Source of the DNA: Candidatus Poribacteria bacterium
GTDB taxonomy: Bacteria > Abyssobacteria > SURF-5
Direction: 5' to 3'
NCBI GenBank assembly: GCA_016215705.1
Contig: JACRIR010000214.1
Coordinates: forward strand, 1 to 55,300
Length of the DNA: 55,300 bases
The position numbers were made by a program, and so were the translations under genes. Under the pieces are notes generated by a model. That model was given only the letters and a program-made list of their open reading frames with translations. It made no database searches and was not told where the DNA came from. Shown here one piece after another: positions 43,479 through 51,655 of this stretch. The stretch's first letter is position 1. Each line of letters opens with the position of its first letter.

Positions 43479-44280
43479 AAATCTCCTTTTGAAAAAGAAG
43501 AAGCCTGGAACACGAATATCACGAATAAAAAGGGACGAATTTGGCGAATCAAACAAACAAAGAAACTTGAATCACGGATATCACGAATCAGACGGATTGC
43601 ACGGATGAAAAGAACCAGTGAACCAAGGACCTTGCCGGGGCAGATTATACCACATCGGTTCCGTCTCCGATTCTGAATTGAGGCAAAGAACGGGAATCGA
43701 ATTGCGGATGAAGACTGACCGCGCAAGGCGCGGGGTTCTTGGTTTCTGGTAAAAGAAAGGAAAAGGGAACAGTTTCTGAATGATGAACGATGAACGATGA
43801 ATAAAGAAGAGGACAAGAAGAGATGGAAGACGAATCAGGCGAATCGTGACGAATCACGAATGGAGAAAAAGAGGAGTTGGATCGCGAATGGCACGAATCA
43901 GGCGAATTGCGCGAATGGAGACATCCGTCCATCCATTCTATACAGAACGCCATGAATAATTGCGCATGTTTCTCACCGCAATTATTATGGATTCCCGCTT
44001 TCGCGGGAATGGCGGCTAGTCAGGGCTTTCCGTCATACGCAATGACTTTTGACGCCATGTATAAGCATGCGAAGCACGCCATGAAGCATCAGATTTGCGG
44101 CCGCATAGTGTGTACGTAAAGTAGGTTCACGGTTCACAGCATGCGGTTCATGGTTGACCCTAACAAACCGTGCTATTGTTTCCATAATTTGGGGACACGA
44201 TGAGGCATCATGTCCCCGAATTATGGCGCGTTTCCGGCCCAATCAATCCCGCGCAGAGGGGGTCAGCCTCCTTCAGGTTG
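43479..44280. other. 802-bp non-coding stretch rich in CGAAT repeats and palindromes
   Basis: Between 43507 and 43930 the words CACGAAT, GGCGAAT and related forms recur at short, irregular spacing on an A/G-rich background; frames through it are low-complexity and are not genes. At 43990-44020 lies the common hairpin ATTCCCGCTTTCGCGGGAAT. A separate palindrome is at 44182-44226. The motif GGAACACGAAT at 43507-43517 precedes the M20 gene. Confidence 0.6.
44182..44226. repeat. 45-bp palindrome, CCATAATTyGGGGACA ends
   Basis: Sixteen-base arms (CCATAATTTGGGGACA and TGTCCCCGAATTATGG, one mismatch) flank GATG...CATC. The GGGGACA...TGTCCCC core is of the kind found at ends of small transposons or REP-like elements. 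It lies 55 bases after the radical SAM gene stop. Confidence 0.7.
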
Positions 44281-45363
44281 TCACTTTCTATAGTATTCGA
44301 CTGCCTCCGGGTTAAGCCAGCATTTTGGGTCAGAGGCGGTGATGTCGCCGGTGTAATAGAGAGCGCTCGCGCGGCAACCAAAGCAGAGATCGTTATTGGC
44401 GCAATCGCCGCACATGCCCTTCGGAGTGAAGTTGAAAAACAGCTTGTCACGATGTTTCTCGACAACGTGTTTCAAGCCTTGCTCGAATACGCTCTCAGTC
44501 TTCAGGTAGTCGCGTATCGCAAGGCACGGATGGGCGCGGCCGTTCACGTCGACACAGAATGTGGTCCTGCAATAATAGATAGAGGCCTCGCTGGCGCCCA
44601 GCCGGAGCCAATGTTCTCCCATCTTGCTTGCGCGATATTTTATAGCGCGCGCGACGTCGGTCGTTGAAGGCTCCAGATGCGCCGTCTCCTTGCCGAACCC
44701 TTCTCCCTTAAAGACCATCAGGCAGACGAAGATGGCGCGCATCTCGTCGTAGAACCAGTCGAGTGTTTGCTCGATGGTTCGGAGAGAAGGGGCCGTCATC
44801 GTGATGAGTCCCCAAGTCTTGTACGGAGGGTATCCGCTGTCGAGCAACCGTTTGAAGCCGTCCATGCGCCCGCGCCGCGTGTGCGGCTTGCGGTGTAATT
44901 CAGCGTAGGCGCCGGGGTCTATCGTGTCGAGATGAACGCCAAGGAAGAGGTTGTCTTGATATTCATTGAATAGCTCGATGTGTTTTTTCGAGAACAGTCC
45001 GCTTGTGGGCATCTGCATGACGATGCCGAGGTTTGTGGCGAGTTCGAACAGGTCCCGTATGTGAGGGTACAGTTGTGGGTCACCGCCCATCCAGGTCACC
45101 GCTTTTACGCCGAGATCGTGCGCCTCTTCGATCACGCGTTTGACACTCTCCAACGGCATTTCCTCGGTGCGCGCGGAGGTAGATGAGGCGCAGCAGAACC
45201 GGCATGAGGCCGCGCATTTTGTGGTCAACTCAAGCTCCATCTGCGCCGGCTTGAGTTGTTCCACTTGTTCGGCGCGGGAAGTATCGCAGAGCATCTGGAA
45301 GATCGGGTCATCGGGCAAACCGGTCAGGCGCGGTGGGAATTGACAAGCAGAAGCGTGGCTCAT
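44281..45363 (-). CDS. Radical SAM protein with SPASM-type C-terminus
   Basis: 360 residues. The [4Fe-4S]-SAM motif is CAASCRFC, and WMGGDPQLYPH plays the role of the GGEP segment. The C-terminal SPASM-like region has cysteines at CRTTFCVDVNGRAHPC, then CGDCANNDLCFGC and a last Cys in DPKCW, enough for auxiliary clusters. Such proteins often modify peptides or act as anaerobic maturases. No small precursor peptide gene is obvious next to it: the flanks are repeat-rich. ATG 45363, AGGAG 11 bases upstream. Confidence 0.88.
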   Translation of the reverse strand: MSHASACQFPPRLTGLPDDPIFQMLCDTSRAEQVEQLKPAQMELELTTKCAASCRFCCASSTSARTEEMPLESVKRVIEEAHDLGVKAVTWMGGDPQLYPHIRDLFELATNLGIVMQMPTSGLFSKKHIELFNEYQDNLFLGVHLDTIDPGAYAELHRKPHTRRGRMDGFKRLLDSGYPPYKTWGLITMTAPSLRTIEQTLDWFYDEMRAIFVCLMVFKGEGFGKETAHLEPSTTDVARAIKYRASKMGEHWLRLGASEASIYYCRTTFCVDVNGRAHPCLAIRDYLKTESVFEQGLKHVVEKHRDKLFFNFTPKGMCGDCANNDLCFGCRASALYYTGDITASDPKCWLNPEAVEYYRK

Positions 45364-45465
45364 TGATGGGCCCTTCTCCTAAGAAACTAGGTCTACGGTT
45401 CACGGTTTACAGTCCACGGTCCGACAATCACCCTTCTCCTGTTCCCTCTTTACAGAAGCGAAGAA

Positions 45466-45540
45466 GGGGGGATTTTCCACTATCAAGGCTTAGGCCTGTT
45501 TCTTCTGCAATTGACCACGTCCGCCGTGGGCAGAAGCTCT
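45466..45540 (+). repeat. Diverged dispersed repeat, copy 1
   Basis: About 75 bases starting GGGGGATTTTCC and including CCTGTTTCTTCTGCAATTGA are similar, at an estimated three quarters of positions, to the reverse complement of 48701-48774. Confidence 0.6.
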
Positions 45541-45624
45541 TATGAAAGTAAAAAGTCAAAAGCAAGAAAACCTGAGGCTCTTTCTCCCAGAATTAACTAT
45601 GTCAAAGGCGTGGTCGGGTCCTCC

Positions 45625-46275
45625 CTACTTTGCGTTGGCTTTCCCCTGCTTTTTCCGGATGCTATCCAGGAAAAAGCTGGTGGCTTGGTTGACGTTGGCC
45701 TCGAGTGGCGGGTTCAGTGTTTCTGTCTTGTTCAGCATCACGAGTCCGATGATTTGCGCGAAGAAGATATCTCCCATTGCCATCCGGTCGCGCGGATCGA
45801 ATTCTCCCTTCGCGACTCCTTCGCGGAACACGTCATGAAAGATATTGTCGAGTTCCTTCGTTTTGGACTCGAGCCGGTTCGCGAGATCGTCTCCGAGGTA
45901 CGGGCCAGCTTCGGAACGTGTTATGAAATACAGATGAAAGAAAGCCTGGCGACGCCGAACAAAAGAGAGGAGAGTATCTTTGAGCGCCTCGATCTTGGCG
46001 GAAGCGGTGGAAGCTTGAGAGGTTGCCTTACGCGCCTCTGCTACCAGAGAGTCCATTGCGCGTTCGAGTATGGAGACGTAGATCATTTCCTTGGCCGGGA
46101 AGTAGTTGTAGAGCGAGGCGCGGCAGAACTCGGCTGCCTCACCGATGTCGTTCATTGTTGTCGCTCCGAAGCCTTTCTGGAGGAAGAGCTTTTCGGCGGC
46201 GTCGAGGATGAGTTCGATTCGGGCCAGTCTTTCACGGTCGCGCCGGGAGTATTTGTGTGTGGTCGTTTTCAGCAT
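45625..46275 (-). CDS. TetR-family regulator with an adjacent operator
   Basis: 216 residues. The N-terminal helix-turn-helix region (about 20-65) reads ILDAAEKLFLQKGFGATTMND and ends in SLYNYFPAKEMIY; the rest is a TetR core with DIFFAQIIGLV near the C-terminus. A perfect operator palindrome overlaps its promoter (46361-46379), so the protein most likely represses itself. No divergent target gene is evident; targets may be elsewhere. Several rare-looking features are absent, so this is an ordinary TetR. ATG 46275. Confidence 0.9.
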   Translation of the reverse strand: MLKTTTHKYSRRDRERLARIELILDAAEKLFLQKGFGATTMNDIGEAAEFCRASLYNYFPAKEMIYVSILERAMDSLVAEARKATSQASTASAKIEALKDTLLSFVRRRQAFFHLYFITRSEAGPYLGDDLANRLESKTKELDNIFHDVFREGVAKGEFDPRDRMAMGDIFFAQIIGLVMLNKTETLNPPLEANVNQATSFFLDSIRKKQGKANAK

Positions 46276-46780
46276 GTTAGATCAGTGTTGTCAAAAACAG
46301 ATCTTCTCACCGCAGAGGCGCAAAGGGCGCTGAGAGCAACATTAGACATTAAGTCGTTTTATTAGACAATATGTCTAATTATACCATTGGGGAGGCTTTC
46401 CGTCAAGGGGGCGAGCGCAGATATTGGAAAAGGAACAGGAGTGACGGGGAAAAGGGAAAGAGGAAGCGGGACACGAATGAATCGTATGAGGAAAAAGGAA
46501 GGGTTGGACCACGATTGTTCATCTTGAACATGATTTACAGGATTCTTCATAGTCACGAAGCATCAAGTTTGCGGCAGCACAGCGGGATGATGGGGGGCGA
46601 AGGTTTTCATGGCGCAAGACCAAAGGTTCAAATGCGAAGATGTCAAATGTGGGAGTATTGGAAACTCCCTCATTAGGGTTCCAAATGGTCTTTCGAAGAA
46701 CGGCTTCTTAATTGCAGCAGTCATCCTAAACATATACGTGCCTACTCTCCACTCAACGGTGAAAAAGTCTTTGCCCTTTC
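46276..46780. other. Spacer between the TetR gene and the PhoD-like gene
   Basis: It contains the TetR promoter/operator (46361-46406). The rest includes a CACGAAT word near 46471 and a dispersed TTGAACATGATTTACAGGAT-type sequence near 46523; no gene is supported. Confidence 0.45.
46361..46406 (-). promoter_or_regulatory. TetR promoter with a 19-bp operator palindrome
   Basis: Minus-strand TTGACG (46406-46401), 17-base spacer and TATAAT (46383-46378) are followed at once by the perfect palindrome ATTAGACATATTGTCTAAT (46379-46361), overlapping -10 and the expected start site. A further half-site ATTAGACAT lies at 46341-46349. This is the classic layout for autorepression by a TetR dimer. Confidence 0.85.
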
Positions 46781-48460
46781 TTAGGAACGTTTCAGTTCCA
46801 GAACATGAAAGGGCTGTAGGGTGTCGATGGTCTCGACGGGTTGGGGAGGTTTCCAGCCGTAGAACATGATGGTGATCTTGTCGGGGGTGAAATCGGCGAT
46901 GACGAAGCCGTTATTCTCGGCGCAGGGGAGGTCCTCGGTGAGCTTCAAGTCGGTCGGTGGTTGGGCGATCATTTTGCGGAGATCGCCGGATGGAAAACCT
47001 CTCGCGCCGGTTCCAAGCGAGCCGGATACGACGACGTTCACCGGATTAGCTGAAAGGTCCAATTGGCGGCTACGGAGAATTCTTCCTGCCGCCTGGCTGT
47101 GGAGGTCCCCGCAAATGAAAAGAGGAAAGCTTTTCTTCATACCGGAGGCGGCCTGAAGCAGGCGATTATGCTGAGCAAACCATCCCTCCTGCCAGAGATA
47201 TTTGGGTTCGCGCGTAGTGAGTTTGTTGCTTTCACCCCTGACGTCCGGATACCATTCCAACCATTTGCCTGCGCTCCACCCGAAAACGACGGCAGGTATG
47301 TTGACTACATGGATTGTTTCCTCGGCGCGCATTCGGTCTATCAACCACTTTTCTGCCGCTGGCGGAATGAAAACGGCGTCCGTGCCGGTGAGCGTGACAT
47401 AGCGTCTGCTCTCGAAGAGGAGAGCCTCCACGAGATTGCCGTAGCGCAGAGTCCCATAGCATTCCGATGTTCCCTCGGGTCTGTCCGGGGCGCCGGAACC
47501 GGGCAAATCAGACGGTCTCGAGTCATCCGGCAGGAACTCGGGCAGATAGAGCTTCTGCACGGTGCGTCCGAGCTCGAGGTCGAACTTGTCTGGCGGGAAA
47601 GAAACCCCCGCCTTGATGATCGGCGAGCGCCATCCCAAGAAGAGGTCCTTCAGGTTATAATCATCCTTCGCACGAGCCTCGTCGTTCTCGAAGTAATCGT
47701 GGTCGTCCAGGAGAAAGAACGTCGGAATCGAACGGCAATAGACGCTGTAGAGATATGCGATTTGCGGGTCGGACGCCTTCTTGAGCGTTTCCTCATTCGG
47801 TGACCCTAGAGGAGGCAGCGAGCGGTCGAATTTTCCGGCATATGCAATGGACTCGGGCGAATTCCCCATGTATTTTGGACTTCTTCCGAACGTCAAATCA
47901 TAATAAATCTGGTCGCCACTCGAAATGACCGCGTCGGGTTTGAGCGAAAGAGCTTTCCCCAAGAGCCTTCTTCGCACATCCAAGGGCAACGGCCCCGTCT
48001 TGCGCCATGTGATGTGGGCATCGTGTCCGCCCGCTCCCGTGTAAATCAGCAGCCGCAAGCGTTCAGGCCGCGCGTCGGGTGCAGGGAAGGTTGATAGCGG
48101 CCAGTGGTCGCAGAGGCTCTCGCCCGCCGCGCTTTTGAGGGTTAGTTGGTAGGTCGTTTGCGGTTGAAGATTGGGGGCGTCGAAACACCAGAAGCGCCCC
48201 TCCGTGTCCGTTCGCAGGCCCGGAAAGGAGCTTTCGGCGACGCGCAGGTAGGGCGGTTCGGAGAGTGGTCTTGTGAATGAGGCTTTTATAAGAATCCGGT
48301 TGTGACTGACGGTCGGGAGCAGATGCGCCACGAGACCCGAATTCCAGTTCAGGTTTGGCGGAGGCGGCTTGATTTCGACGATCGTATGTCTGTCATATAA
48401 GATAATCGCGAGGGCGAGAATAGCGAAGGCAAGAAGCGATTTTGTTAGGTATTGTTTCAT
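46781..48460 (-). CDS. PhoD-like metallophosphatase (alkaline phosphatase D family)
   Basis: 559 residues with an N-terminal membrane anchor or signal (about 8-24). An N-terminal beta-sandwich region (40-135) is followed by the calcineurin-like core: SSGDQIYYD, DDHDYFEND, FGWSAGKW and CGDLHSQAAG supply the metal ligands. The layout matches PhoD-type phosphodiesterases, which are usually exported and act on phosphodiesters such as teichoic acid or phospholipids; no Tat twin-arginine motif is seen here. ATG 48460 has only a weak ribosome-binding site. Confidence 0.85.
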   Translation of the reverse strand: MKQYLTKSLLAFAILALAIILYDRHTIVEIKPPPPNLNWNSGLVAHLLPTVSHNRILIKASFTRPLSEPPYLRVAESSFPGLRTDTEGRFWCFDAPNLQPQTTYQLTLKSAAGESLCDHWPLSTFPAPDARPERLRLLIYTGAGGHDAHITWRKTGPLPLDVRRRLLGKALSLKPDAVISSGDQIYYDLTFGRSPKYMGNSPESIAYAGKFDRSLPPLGSPNEETLKKASDPQIAYLYSVYCRSIPTFFLLDDHDYFENDEARAKDDYNLKDLFLGWRSPIIKAGVSFPPDKFDLELGRTVQKLYLPEFLPDDSRPSDLPGSGAPDRPEGTSECYGTLRYGNLVEALLFESRRYVTLTGTDAVFIPPAAEKWLIDRMRAEETIHVVNIPAVVFGWSAGKWLEWYPDVRGESNKLTTREPKYLWQEGWFAQHNRLLQAASGMKKSFPLFICGDLHSQAAGRILRSRQLDLSANPVNVVVSGSLGTGARGFPSGDLRKMIAQPPTDLKLTEDLPCAENNGFVIADFTPDKITIMFYGWKPPQPVETIDTLQPFHVLELKRS

Positions 48461-49002
48461 ATCATGCAGGTTTAAGGTTTAAGGTTCAAAGAAGTAAAGG
48501 AGAGATTCTTCGTTTCGCTCAGAATGACATTACTCATCTCTTGCCTCCTCGCCCTGCAACTTCTACTCTAATTCATTAGAGGAGGCTGTCTCAACTATCT
48601 TGGCACAGAGGGGCCGCACCTTTGTTCCACAATTGACCACAGCCCGCCCTGATAAGGCGCTTCTGAGTGACAGTACCAAAACGAATCAGTTCTTGTCAAG
48701 GAGCACTCTGCCACGACGGGGCGCGGTTGATTGTGGAAGAGACAGGATTAATCCTGGATAACGGGAAAATCCCGCTGACCCCTTTTGCCAAAGGGGGAAT
48801 TCGGTCGTCGCTCCATCCAAATAGTTGGAAAGGCGGTAGACGATGCATCTCGCGAGATACGGAGTCGGCTGTGAATGATGAGTAATGGATGAGTAATGAC
48901 GGGCGGTCCGCGAACCGCGCCTGCGAGAAATCGCGACAAAAGTATACAATTTCGAACATGAGCAATACAGATGAACACGGATTTGGAAGGAGTGGCAATT
49001 GT
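48461..49002. other. Repeat-rich spacer upstream of the PhoD-like gene
   Basis: It holds an inverted copy of the TCATTCTGAG repeat (48507-48532), imperfect inverted repeats around TTCCACAATTGACC (48626) and GGTTGATTGTGGAA (48725), the hairpin CGGGAAAATCCCG (48762) and CCCCTTTTGCCAAAGGGGG (48779). No gene is supported. Confidence 0.5.
48701..48774 (-). repeat. Diverged dispersed repeat, copy 2
   Basis: Read on the minus strand it gives CGGGATTTTCCCG, then CCTGTCTCTTCCACAATCAA and an end in GCAGAGTGCTC, aligned to the plus-strand copy at 45466-45540. Confidence 0.6.
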
Positions 49003-49848
49003 TCATCGCAGGCCGAGCTTCTTGAGGGTTCTATCCAGCGCATGGAGGCTGGCGATGGTGTTGGCGCGGGCGTCGCCGGGGGCTTCGCACTCGATGGAGA
49101 GGTAGCCGGCGCAGCCGGATTGGTGGAGGATGGTGAGAGAGCCCTCGAGGTCGAGGTCGCCCTGGCCGACGATTGTGGGAACGATTATTCTGCCGTCCTT
49201 GGTAGTCAGAGCGTCTTCGGAATCGGATTCGGCGACAATGCGAAAGTCTTTGATGTGGACGTGGACGGTGAACGGAGCGAGGGCGCGGATGCCGTCGAGG
49301 GGATTCTCGCCGACGAGGAGGAAGTTGCCGATGTCGAGGAGGATTCGGAGGTGATCCGAACCGACTTCGTTCAGAATATCCAGGAGTTCCACCGATGCGT
49401 TGCCGATGTAGCCGTGGTTTTCGATTACGAGAATCACGTTCTCTTGTTGGGCGTATGCGACCAAGTTCTTGAGGACGGGAATGAGCCAGCTCTTGATGTC
49501 CCAATATGTCTGATCGAAAAGGAACCAAGTGATGAAGATTCTGACGAATTTGATTCCAAGGAGGGCGGCGTTGTCGATTGCGTGTTCGATGAGGCCGCAT
49601 TGGAATGCGATGTCGGCGGGATCGGACGAATTGAAATCGTTTCGGCAGATGTATGCGCCGAGTTGCAGATTGTATTCTTTTGCCCAGTTGGGGAGCAGTA
49701 GAAGCTCTTCGGATTCGTCTTTCCAGTAATAGCCGACATCGACGGCTTCGACGCCGGCCTCAGCGGAGAAGTTGAGAAAACCACGGACGTCCATTGATTC
49801 GTTCCGGAAGGCTCTGTCGAGGCTGTAGATTGTGATGCTGCGTTTCAT
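49003..49848 (-). CDS. Xylose-isomerase-like TIM barrel protein (sugar phosphate isomerase/epimerase family)
   Basis: 281 residues of the AP endonuclease family 2 barrel. Metal ligands are seen in VIENHG (Glu), LLDIGNF (Asp), VHVHIKDF (His) and SIECEAPGD (Glu). Members isomerise or epimerise keto-sugars or inositols. The next gene upstream is a Gfo/Idh/MocA oxidoreductase on the same strand, a pairing common in sugar and inositol use. ATG 49848 has AAGGAG eight bases upstream. The motif ATTCGTGTTCC lies 15 bases before the start. Confidence 0.88.
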   Translation of the reverse strand: MKRSITIYSLDRAFRNESMDVRGFLNFSAEAGVEAVDVGYYWKDESEELLLLPNWAKEYNLQLGAYICRNDFNSSDPADIAFQCGLIEHAIDNAALLGIKFVRIFITWFLFDQTYWDIKSWLIPVLKNLVAYAQQENVILVIENHGYIGNASVELLDILNEVGSDHLRILLDIGNFLLVGENPLDGIRALAPFTVHVHIKDFRIVAESDSEDALTTKDGRIIVPTIVGQGDLDLEGSLTILHQSGCAGYLSIECEAPGDARANTIASLHALDRTLKKLGLR

Positions 49849-50006
49849 AAAAGAGGCTCCTTGGAACACGAATCAATCGATTTTGGATTTTGGATTGCGG
49901 ATTTTGGATTGAACAAAACGCTGAATGAAATCATGGATTCTCACGGATTTTGTTATCCGCAGATTGCGCAGATTTTCGCCGATTGAATCTGTGCAAATCA
50001 GCGTAA

Positions 50007-51029
50007 TCAGCGGATTCGTTTTGATGATTCATAGATTTCGAGAATCAGGTCAACGGCTTTGCGACCTTCTTCGCCGGGGATGAAGGGGGAACGATTGTCG
50101 GTTATGGCGGCGACAAGATCGGCGACGAGCGCGCGATGGCCGTCGTTCCAGCCTTCTTCCTGTTCAAGGATAGCCTTTTCCTCGGGCGAGGCGGTTTGGA
50201 GCTTGTCGATGAGGCTGCCGTCGTCGTTCCGGACTTGCCAGCGGACGACTCGTTCTTCCTCGATCAATATCGAGCCGCGGTCGCCATGAATCTCGAGCCG
50301 ATGCGGCATTTCGGGTGGATAGGCGGCCGTAGTCGCCTCGATTACTCCGAGCGCGCCCGAGTCGAATTCGAGGATCGCAGTCGCGGTGTCCTCGGCCTCC
50401 ATCTTTCTAGCGAGTGTGGCTATTCTCCCGTGTACAGATTTCACCGATCCCATGAACCACAACAACAAGTCAATCATGTGAATGCCTTGAATCATGAGAC
50501 AGCCGCCTCCATCGAATTTCCACGTGCCGCGTGAGGGTGCGCTGTCGTAGTAGTCCTGGTCGCGGAAGTATTTCATGTAGACGCTTGCAAGAACGATCTT
50601 GCCGAGTTGGCCGCTTCTGGCAATCTCTTGCACGAGCTTGAATTTCGGGATTGCGCGCCGCTGAAAGACAACGCCGAGCTTGACTCCGGCTTTCTTGCAC
50701 TCGGCGATCATCCTGTCCATATCGGCATTGGTGATGGCCATTGGTTTTTCGGTGAGGACGTGTTTGCCCGCGCGCGCGGCCGCGACTGCAATATCGGCAT
50801 GAAGTGAACTGGGGGTGCAGATGCAAACGACGCTCACGTTTTTGTTAGTCAGCATTGTGTCAACGCTTGAATAATAGGGGACCTTATACGTTTCGGCGAA
50901 GTCCCTCGCTTTTTCTTCGGATGTGTCGCAGAAAGCTGCGACGAATGCGCCGGGAGTTTCATTGATGGCGTCAACATGCTGATTGCAGATGATTCCGCAG
51001 CCGATAATTCCGAAGCCGATGTCGGGCAT
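50007..51029 (-). CDS. Gfo/Idh/MocA-family oxidoreductase
   Basis: 340 residues: N-terminal Rossmann domain with GFGIIGCGIICNQH and the catalytic EKPMAIT segment, then a C-terminal alpha/beta domain with GGGCLMIQGIHMIDLLLWFMG (catalytic His/Asp region). Such NAD(P)-dependent dehydrogenases act on sugars, inositols or their derivatives. ATG 51029, AGAGAG six bases upstream. Together with the TIM barrel gene it may make a small sugar-interconversion unit, though 158 bases separate them. Confidence 0.9.
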   Translation of the reverse strand: MPDIGFGIIGCGIICNQHVDAINETPGAFVAAFCDTSEEKARDFAETYKVPYYSSVDTMLTNKNVSVVCICTPSSLHADIAVAAARAGKHVLTEKPMAITNADMDRMIAECKKAGVKLGVVFQRRAIPKFKLVQEIARSGQLGKIVLASVYMKYFRDQDYYDSAPSRGTWKFDGGGCLMIQGIHMIDLLLWFMGSVKSVHGRIATLARKMEAEDTATAILEFDSGALGVIEATTAAYPPEMPHRLEIHGDRGSILIEEERVVRWQVRNDDGSLIDKLQTASPEEKAILEQEEGWNDGHRALVADLVAAITDNRSPFIPGEEGRKAVDLILEIYESSKRIR

Positions 51030-51221
51030 TTCAGACTCTCTTTCTATCCGCAGATTTCGTACAGATGACAAAAGAAGCTTGGGGAACACGAATGCCACTA
51101 ATCGCGCAAGGCGCGAGACGAATGATACGAATAGAAAAGAAGATTTGGATCACGGATGTCACGAATTATACGAATTTCGCGAATAAACAGGTCGTGAATT
51201 CTTGTCATGATTTCTTTTTGT

Positions 51222-51247
51222 GAGGGCGACCCGCCGGGTCGCCCCTA
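51222..51247. repeat. Palindrome of the GGGCGACCCG dispersed family
   Basis: Ten-base perfect arms around a single central base; the same family member, slightly longer, occurs at 54978-55006. Confidence 0.75.
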
Positions 51248-51434
51248 CGGAAACAGATCCTCATTGAGAACGATAAAGAAACTCGCAAGTTATCCCATGA
51301 TAACCAAAGCGAGCAAAAGTATCAAGGTCAGGTGTTAGGTGACTATTGGGAATCTCGCCGTGCCGCCTGAACCACTATTAACGTCGCACACCCTGTTAGG
51401 TCCTGCGTTTTTCGCGCGCTTTTTGGCAAAAGTG

Positions 51435-51443
51435 TGGTATAAT
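51435..51443 (+). promoter_or_regulatory. Possible extended -10 promoter for the esterase gene
   Basis: TGGTATAAT matches TGnTATAAT; there is no good -35 box, and it is 213 bases from the start codon. Confidence 0.35.
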
Positions 51444-51655
51444 ATAAATGTCCACCCCATGTAAGAGTTCAAGTATCTCCCCTTATTGTCCCGTCTTATC
51501 TCCCAGCGATACGGCCCTCTTATCCCAACCACAGTGTTGACCTTTGGAAGCGGCTGAACCGGCAGACAGCGCCGGACCATCCCTGGTTTGCATGCGCTCT
51601 TGAAGGTTGATAAATAGTGCCGGTCACGCTCCGTGAGAGTGAGGAGAAATGCGTC

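Larger units (their letters stand above)
51030..51655. other. Spacer with CGAAT repeats, a palindrome and an esterase leader
   Basis: GGAACACGAAT (51083) and repeated CGAAT words to about 51185 precede the palindrome GGGCGACCCG-C-CGGGTCGCCC (51224-51244). The extended -10 box at 51435 could serve the esterase gene through a leader of about 200 bases. No gene is supported. Confidence 0.5.

Noticed and set aside
43500-43930. Possible CRISPR array
   Set aside because: The repeated words are too short and irregularly spaced, and there are no cas genes.
43479-44280. Open frames across the CGAAT-rich spacer
   Set aside because: Translations are low-complexity and simply reflect repeated words.
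48686-49043. Small open frames upstream of the TIM barrel gene
   Set aside because: They lie in dispersed repeats and show no protein-like sequence.
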